In this document: positions 51,985 to 64,000 of the stretch, piece by piece
Numbering within the stretch: the stretch's first letter is position 1
Layout: every line of letters begins with the position of its first letter
Assembly (NCBI RefSeq): GCF_003255815.1
Contig: NC_037668.1
Location: 65,639,878 to 65,703,877 of the forward strand
Direction of reading: 5' to 3'
Source of the DNA: Theropithecus gelada
Lineage: Eukaryota; Chordata; Mammalia; Primates; Cercopithecidae
DNA: 64,000 nt
Program-made: the position numbers and the translations under genes
The notes under the pieces: model-generated
What the model was told of the DNA's origin: nothing
Seen by the model: the letters and a program-made list of their open reading frames with translations, nothing else
Databases searched by the model: none

Positions 51985-52346
51985 GAGAAGTCTAGATTTA
52001 AGAGGGCCTAAGTCCCAGAGTCCAGGTTTGGAGGGCTGGGGTCTAGAGCCCTGATTTGGGGAGAGGACTCAGTCTGGGAACCCAGACTGCAGGGGAGAGG
52101 GTGAGTTCTGGAGTCCAGGTGTGGGGAGGCGGCTTGACTCATGGAGGCTCTATAAGAGCCCAGGTTTGGGGGCCTGGGTCAGGGAGTACCAGTTTGGGGA
52201 TGCTGGCGTGGGGAAACAATCCTGGAGCCCAGAGGGCGACCCATTTTTTTTGGTTGGGGGGTGGGGCTAAGTCCCAGAGGTGGTTTAGAAAAGGAGCTAC
52301 AGTCCTGGGCCCGTGGTATGGGAAAGCCTGGGTCCAGGAGCCTGGC
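51985..52346 (-). repeat. FHL3: Degenerate repeats in the FHL3 3' UTR
   Basis: On the plus strand GAGTCCAGGTTTGGAGGGCT, GAGTCCAGGTGTGGGGAG, GAGCCCAGGTTTGGGGGCCT and related words recur every 30-60 bp. Period and copy number need alignment. Confidence 0.45.
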
Positions 52347-54366
52347 TCAGGGCCCTGCCTGGCTACAGCCCTGGCAGAGCACTTGGTCTCCATCCGGCAC
52401 GAAGCCTTGGCCCACCAGGGAGGTAGAGCAGCGGGCGCAGGAGAAGCAGTTGTGGTGCCAGTGTCGGTCTTCAAAGGACACATACTTGCCTCCACCGAGT
52501 CCTGGAGGGAGGCTGGAAGTTAGCTCTGCAGATCTAGGGATGGTCCGGCCCTCAACTTCACCCAATACCACATCCCACTCCCTTGCCTGCACCCTACCCA
52601 CTCTGTTCTTTGACCCTTGTCCCACCTACGATGGGGCGCTTGCAGCTGCTGCACTTAGGTGCAAAGAGTTCTCCAAAACAGGCCACACAGTAGGGATCTT
52701 CATCCCGGGAGGTGAACTGCTGCCCTGCCAGGGGCGTCTGGCAGCCGGTACAGACCAGACATTCTCGATGCCAGGGCTGATCACGGTATGTCACTCCACC
52801 CTGTGTCAGCGTCTGTGGGGGCAGCATTCATTAGTAGGTATGAGTGGGGATTCCCACCCCACGACAGGCCTTACTCACCCCCACCTGGCTGGCCCAGCCC
52901 CCACCTTGCTGCAGCGGGCGCAGCGAGGAGCAAACTTGTTCTCATAGCAGGGCACGCAGTAGTGAGCACCCTTGTCGGGCACAAAGGAACGGGAGCCCAG
53001 CGGCTGCTCACAGCCACTGCACAGGAAGCAGTGCTCATGCCATGTCTGGCCTCCGTACTCCAGCTTCCGGGACCCTGTGGGGAACAGGAGTCCCATTTAG
53101 AGGCTGTGTCCCATGCTCCTGAGGGCCACCCTCTGTAACTTCCCCGGGAGTCTCCACTCCTCTCTCAGCCTGAGCAGGGTGGTGTCCAGTGCACATGCAG
53201 CAAGAACCCCCCTGCCCCATGTACATTACACATGCTAACCTCTCCCCAGACACCGGACATGATGACGCAGCTAGACACGAGGATTTTGACATATGTTAAG
53301 CCCCCATATGTCTCAGAGATGACAATTTCAGCACATATCGAGCCTCCATGTAACAGTCATGAAGTCTCACTATGAGCTAAGCCCTCATATAACAGATGTG
53401 ATGATTTCAGCACTCACACGGGACCCCACATGTACCAAGCAAGTAAGTATATGCCCTAATGCCCTCGGCATGACAGGTTCAGTACATGCTAAGCCCTCGC
53501 ATCTCCTTGGCACACCATTCTCCATAGGTACTGAGTCCCAACATTTCTATTAGGCATGCGGGTCCCCACACGTTAAGCCCTCTGTTTACCTGCCTCTGCA
53601 CACGCTAAGACCCAATGCAACAAGCATGACAGTCTCAGCACACCTCTAGTTCCTACATGTACTAAACATGCAGATATTCACACATGCTAAGCCCCCAAGT
53701 ATGTATCACGTGTCAATCTGCCTGCATATAGTAACCCCCAGTATACCAGGCAAACAGATCCTGCATATACTAAATTTCCAGAAACATGCTGTGTGTGCAG
53801 GTCTTTACACAGACCAAGTCTCCATGTATCAGACAGACACATGCAAAGACCCTACGCAGATGCCAGGCATGCCAGTTCTCACACAAGATGAGCCCCTGAG
53901 GACATACCAGGCATGACAGTTTCCCCACAGGCGGAGCACTGCGAGGAAAACGCACTGCAGTAGCAGTCATTGCAGAGCAGCTCACTGTCCTGGCAAGTGA
54001 AGGGTTCATCGGCTAGTGAGCGCTGGCAGCGGCAGCAGCGGAAGCAGCCCTCGTGGAAATGGCGGTCTTCATAGAACAGCTCCTGTGGGGAACACAGTGG
54101 GGGCACTGGCACCCAGGCCTGGTGGATCCATCCTTTGCCCCCTTCCACTGGTCACCACCCACCTCCTGCCTGGCCTGGCCCTCTCCTTACCCTCGAGTCA
54201 TGCCCGATAAGCTGCTGGCACTCGGCGCAGGTGTTGGCAAAGGTATTGTCATAGCAGGGCACACAGTAGGGGCCGCTGTCTGTCTGGATGTACTTGCGTC
54301 CATACAGGGACTCGCTGCATTTTGCACAGTCAAATGACTCGCTCATCGTGGCAAGGAGAGAGAACC
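52347..54366 (-). CDS. FHL3: FHL3, four and a half LIM domains protein 3
   Basis: LIM-only scaffold and transcriptional co-regulator in muscle and other cells, acting in nucleus and at actin structures. Coding exons: 54346-54191 (ATG at 54346; exon begins 54366 with a 20-nt leader), 54082-53908, 53074-52905, 52812-52626, 52501-52347 (TGA). The sum is 843 nt, 280 aa plus stop, the known length. An N-terminal half LIM (C7xxC10, C28xxC31) precedes four LIM domains starting near C40, C101, C162 and C221, with ligands such as HFHEGCFRCCRC, WHEHCFLCSGC, WHRECLVCTGC and HWHHNCFSCARC. All introns are GT-AG. The ATG was chosen because it opens the family N-terminus MSESFDCAKC; an upstream in-frame ATG at 54379 lies in intron sequence. 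Residue 11 is Ser where I recall Asn in human. The end is CSQAGP. Confidence 0.97.
53225..53925. repeat. Diverged minisatellite filling FHL3 intron 3 and reaching the exon 3 donor
   Basis: About 15 imperfect units of roughly 40-45 bp. Plus-strand consensus by eye: CACATGCTAAGCCCCCATG, then TAACAGGCATGACAGTCTCA. Examples: CACATGCTAAGCCCCCAAG (53685), GTACATGCTAAGCCCTCGC (53481), GAGCTAAGCCCTCATATAAC (53373). The last unit includes CATACCAGGCATGACAG, which spans the exon 3 end and its donor at 53907. Confidence 0.75.
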
Positions 54367-54379
54367 CTGTTAGGAACAC

Positions 54380-58040
<3,661 letters not shown>

Positions 58041-58650
58041 GTTTTTGTTTTTTTGTTATGAGTTGGGGTCTCACTCTGTTGCCAAGGCTGCAGTGCCGTG
58101 GCACGATCATGGCTCACGGCAGCCTCAAACTTCTGGGCTCAGCCAGGCGAGGTGGCTTACACCTGTAATCCCAGCACTTTGGGAGGCTAAGGCAGGTGGA
58201 TCACCTGAGGTCAGGAGTTCAAGACCAGCCTGGCCCATGGCGAAAACCCACTTCTACTAAAAATACAAAAATTAACTGGGCATGGTGGCAGGCGCCTGTA
58301 ATCCCAGCTACTCAGGAGGCTGAGGCAGGAGAATCGCTTGAACCGAGGAAGTGAAGGCTGCAGTAAGCCAAGATCATGTCATTACACTCCATCCTGGGCT
58401 ACAACAGCAAAACTCTGTCTCAAAAAAAAAAAAAAAAAACTTACTCTGGGCTCAAGCAAGCCACCTGCCTCAGCCTCCTGAGTAGCTGGGACTACAGCCA
58501 CGTGCCACCATGCCCAGCTAGGTTTTTCTATTTTTTGTAGCGATGGGGTTCTCACTATGTTGTCCAGGCTGGTCTTGAACTCCTGGTGATCCTCTGGCCT
58601 CAGCCTTCCAAAGTGCTGGGATTACAGGCGTGAACCACCGTGCCCAGCCT
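58041..58650. repeat. Antisense old Alu split by a sense Alu
   Basis: Host 58041-58140 and 58441-58650 (AluJ-like). Sense insert 58141-58438. CTGGGCTCA is duplicated on both sides. Confidence 0.85.
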
Positions 58651-58904
58651 TGTCTGAAATTTGACCTGGACATTCTCAGCCTAGGCCCAGGGAGAGAATA
58701 GGAGGCCCCAGGCCCATGGGGCTTGCTGAGGACACCAGTGGCGGCAGTGGCCGCTCCAGCCCGGTCGGCCTGACTCTAGTAAGCATAACTCTTGAGATCT
58801 CCCACACAGGTCCACAGGTGTAGACACCTGCATGCTGCTTTGCCACTCACAAAGTCCATGCCCACCACCATCTCATCAGATCTCACAAAAGGCAGGCAGG
58901 ACAG

Positions 58905-59020
58905 AGTATCATCCCCATTTTACAGATGAGCACAAGGAGGCAGGAATAGAGCAGGCTTATGCCCGAGGTCACTCAGTTATCAGGACCCAGGTCCCCTGCC
59001 TCCCAGGCCAGAGCTCTTCC
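58905..59020 (-). repeat. MIR fragment, antisense
   Basis: CCCATTTTACAGATGAGCAC, then GAGGTCACTCAGTTATCAGG and a tail resembling CCAGAGCTCTTCCGTCTC. Confidence 0.65.
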
Positions 59021-59689
59021 GTCTCCCTAAAAATGCTGCCCTGGTGATGAAGGGGATGATCAGCTTTTAAGGGCAGGGGGACAGGAGATGCACCAGAGCC
59101 TGGCTCTTCTCCCCAGCTGCCAGCCCTGTGATTGGAAGGCACCCAGAAGCCTTTCCAATGCCCCATGCCAACCATTCAACTCTTCTGTCCCCCACCCCCA
59201 ACATGCTCACTATCCAGGAGGACCCCGGCCAGGTCCCACAGCTGTGAGTCAGGATCAGAACAGACCCCTCCCCCACCTTCTAGAAGCTGACAGGAGACTT
59301 AAGGGGAGAAATTCAACTCCCTCAACCCTCACCCTCTGCTACCGGGCACCAACCCTAAGCTCTGCTCTCCCCCATGGGACCTGGAAGTCAGAGAAGTCTA
59401 GGGAAAGGGGCTGGGGAGCAGAATCCCGCAGCTGCTCTGGGGACAGGAGAGGAACAGTTCATTCACCCTGGGTCCCCCAGGGCAGAGGCAGCCTGTCCAA
59501 GATTTGAGTTTAAAAACAAGTTGGGGCTGTCTTGGTGGCTGTGTGTGTCCACGGGGTTCTTCTTGATCTCGAACTTACTGTCTCAGGGCCTCTGCCTCAT
59601 AGGGGATCAGTGGGCTCAGAGTTTCTGTTTCCCCACAGCCTCACTTCCCAATGGTTCAGGTCTGGGTAAGTCAGGGGCTGTCCTGGAAG

Positions 59690-60005
59690 CTGTCAGCCCA
59701 CCTAGGTCTCTCTGCCCCCACTAAGTCTCAGTCTCTGGTGTCTGTCTCTGCTTCACTCAGCATCTCTGTGTCTAGGCACACTTCAGCTTCTGTCTTTAGG
59801 TTTTGGACGGCTCTGTATTTTGACTGGCTGTCCCCCGGCGGCCCATGCCTCTGTGGATCTCAAGTTTTGGTCTCTTCTTGTCTACATGGCTGAATGTCTC
59901 AATCCCCACCACATCCCTTTCTGTGTCTCTATATCCAAGTCTCTTTCACCACCTCTGCATGCCCGAGTGTCTCTGTCTCTAGTCTCTGAGTGTCTCTGCA
60001 GGCCT
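59690..60005. repeat. TCTCTG-rich degenerate repeat in FHL3 intron 1
   Basis: Recurring GTCTCTGTCTCT, GTGTCTCTATATCC and GAGTGTCTCTGCAGG words. Low-complexity pyrimidine-biased sequence. Confidence 0.5.
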
Positions 60006-60329
60006 CAGAGAGCAGATTCAGCCTGAGGCCAATGACGCCCAAGCCTCAGGGCACCTCCAAGGCCTGGGGAAGGGCCACAGGGAATGTGCTCGCTGGGGTC
60101 CCACGTATGTTTTCTGAAAATGCTCCAGAAAGCCTGGGACGGCCCCCATGTCTCGGGTCTGTCCACCGGTAACACTGTACGCCCGGTGTGTCCTTGTTTC
60201 AATGGTCTCGGTAGCCTCCTCCTGTGCCTCGAGTCCCTGCCTGTCTTGGTCTCTCGCTCCACTGGGCTTTGCGAGAACCTCAGTTTCTCCAGCGCTTCTG
60301 GTCGGTCTGTCTCTATCCGGCTTTTCTAT

Positions 60330-60960
60330 TTCAAACTTAGCCCCCTCCCCCGCCCAACTCTCGCTGCCGCCCCCGCCCCCGCCCCGCCCCGCCCGGCAGC
60401 CCGGAGGGGTCTAGTCCGGGCGGGCGCTCTCCCGGGCTCGGTGTGCCCCGGGCACCTGTGGCCAGAGCCTGGCGGGTACACGGGGCCGGGGCCGCGGCTG
60501 GCCTCAGCCCTCCGCGGGTCCTTTCGCTCCCCGGCCTGGGCGCGGGGGCGGACCGCCGGGGCTGGGAGCCGGGGTCGGCTGGGCGCTCACCTCGAAGCGG
60601 GCGGCGGGAGCGGGGAGCGCGCGGCGCGGGCGGGGCCGGGAACCGGGCGCCGCGTCCCTCGGCGGCTCCTACCTGCGGGCCGGGCCAAGCGGGGGCCGAG
60701 CGAGCTGCCGGCTAGGCTGCCGACTGCAGACGGACCGTGTGGGCGAGTGGGAGCGCGGCCCCAACCCCTCCCCGAGGAAGTGAGCGCGGGCCCGCCCCGC
60801 CCGGACCCCGCCCCCGGCCCCCCAGCCCGCCGCGGGGGCCAGACCCCGCCCCCACCTCCCTTTCGGCCGCCAGCGGGCCCGGCCCCCTCCTCCTGCCCGG
60901 CCTAACCTGGCTCTCCCAACCTTCAGGCGGCCGGGACCCCGCCCCTGTCCCCTCCCCGCA
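60330..60960 (-). promoter_or_regulatory. FHL3: FHL3 CpG island with untranslated exon 1
   Basis: Dense CpG and GC boxes (CCGCCCCCGCCCCGCC near 60370). A minus-strand donor CCGCAG|GTAGGAG at 60672 ends a candidate first exon (60673 to about 60770). A second donor CGAG|GTGAGC near 60593 could give an alternative first exon. It would splice to the acceptor at 54367. Start site not determined. Confidence 0.65.
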
Positions 60961-61975
60961 GCCTCTGCTCTCCTCCCCTCCCACCCCCCATCCCCAGCTG
61001 CCAGAGGGAGACTGTTGTATTCCATCTCAGGCCGGGGACATCAGACCCCACAGACCATGGTCCACTGGGGAAGAGTCCTGTGGCCTCCTCGGATTCCCCC
61101 ACCCCCTCACCTTACCCTTAGGGGTGACACTCAACCTGGCCTTAATCCAGCCTGGAGGAGGAGGTTTTGACTCTACTGTCATGAGCCTGTCAGCGGGCAC
61201 CAATGTGTTCTCTGAAAACATGGGGCGAAGAGAGGACCCCTCCCCACCACAGGGCCTTGACCTCCAAAGGGTTTTACTCCACAACTTTGAGTAGCAAAAA
61301 CAGGGGTAACCACCTCCCCACCTCCAGTGGCCTCCTGACGCTGAGAAGTCCTGTCTTGCCTGGGTTTCCGCAGTGCCCAGGAATAGTTTTGACCTTTGAG
61401 GCCCAGGAGAGACCCTAATCCTTGGCCCCATGATCTTTGGGCTTCTAGGGTGGGGTGTGAGGAGTGTGAGAGGATGGGGCACTGCAGGGGTGGTGGAGGA
61501 GAGGGGAGGGGACCTCTGCAGTGTCTAAACCTCTGGCTTCCTCCCTGTGTCCGTGAGGGAGGACTGGCGCCTGCTAGGGACACGAGGCCCCTCCAGGTCC
61601 TTGAGGCCACCCCCCCTGGGATCCTCAGGCTTGTCACTAGGAATAAATAGCCTCGGTCTGGAAGGGGTGGGGGGGGGAGGGAGGCAGGAGGCTCTACTGT
61701 GCTGTTAGTGGAAACAAGAGACAACAAACCAACCCTGGAATAACCTTAGCGTCTAGAGTGAAGATTCAGGTGCCCACAGAGGCCTCCCCACACCCCAGGC
61801 TGGGTGCAGCGGAGCTCTCACAGAGGAACTAACACCCTCCCAGGCTGGGACTCCTGAGAACCTTTCCCTCCCATCTCTGTGTCATGCCTGGGTTCCTGGG
61901 TCCCAAGTCACCCTCCAGGCCTGGTTTCCTTTCAAAATTAAATTATTGCTTGTTTATTATTGCTGTTGTTGCCTA
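60961..61975. other. Intergenic upstream of FHL3
   Basis: No gene or clear repeat. A G-rich run sits at 61660-61685. Confidence 0.4.
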
Positions 61976-62510
<535 letters not shown>

Positions 62511-62739
62511 TCTCTGGGATGTATCTGGCAGGTGTAAGGGACTCCCAGCCCAGGGGAGTGCAGTGAAGACTACTCAGCCTTGGTGGAGTGGGTACCAAGA
62601 GGAGGTCAGCTCTGGGGGACGGGAGCGCAAAGGTGGGGAGCCTTCAGAAAGCAAGGGGAAATGAGTGAGTACAGAAGGGGCCTGATAAAAGGCAGAGTAT
62701 TGGAATCTTTGTTCTTGATGCATGGCTCTAATCTCTCCT

Positions 62740-64000
<1,261 letters not shown>

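Noticed and set aside
52261..52947. 228-codon plus-strand open frame across the FHL3 3' exons
   Set aside because: It is antisense to two FHL3 coding exons, crosses their splice sites, and its length follows from the codon bias of the real strand.
54367..54379. Upstream in-frame ATG for FHL3 at 54379
   Set aside because: It lies beyond the AG acceptor at 54367, within the intron, so is not in the mature mRNA.
60084..60905. 273-codon plus-strand frame in the FHL3 CpG island
   Set aside because: Composition is driven by GC richness (Pro/Ala/Arg/Gly) and it resembles no protein domain. Promoter sequence explains it.

Overview
This is nuclear DNA from a catarrhine primate, most likely an Old World monkey. 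It is packed with Alu elements on both strands and carries L1, L2, MIR, MER5-like and hAT-like fossils. Several of the youngest Alus show the hallmarks I associate with the cercopithecoid AluYR branch (GGCTCAAGCCTGTAATCC at the 5' end, CTAGCCGGGCGAGGTGGC in the middle, GAGATCCGGCCACTGCACTC near the 3' end). Gene order matches human 1p34.3: INPP5B - SF3A3 - FHL3, all transcribed on the minus strand.

Layout. 1-1340 is the 5' end of INPP5B (first coding exon, part of the next exon, a probable untranslated exon and promoter). It includes a 366-bp intron with the signature of a minor (U12-type) AT-AG intron. 1.4-11.3 kb is the INPP5B-SF3A3 intergenic interval. On its minus strand I find five well-spliced exon candidates (3149-5725) encoding a signal peptide, two Ly6/uPAR-like cysteine modules and a C-terminal GPI-attachment signal. 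I cannot match this to a named gene, and it is the main candidate discovery. 11.3-44.2 kb is complete SF3A3: 17 coding exons that join to exactly 501 codons plus stop, ending at a GC-rich promoter with ETS-type motifs. Its introns hold most of the Alus, a 3.5-kb L1 fragment, local duplications and nested Alu insertions. 44.3-51.7 kb is intergenic: an old L1 3' end split by a U6-derived fragment, an Alu cluster, an L2 relic and a GC-rich patch. 51.7-60.8 kb is complete FHL3: five coding exons, 280 aa, four and a half LIM domains, with a CpG-rich promoter and untranslated first exon. Its intron 3 is almost entirely a diverged minisatellite that runs into the exon 3 splice donor. 61-64 kb is intergenic, with L2/MIR relics and Alus.

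Function. The three recognised genes are not a pathway: INPP5B is a phosphoinositide 5-phosphatase, SF3A3 a U2 snRNP splicing factor and FHL3 a LIM scaffold protein. Identification rests on reading spliced translations against remembered family sequences. Repeat boundaries are by eye, usually good to about 5-20 bp, and subfamily names are tentative.
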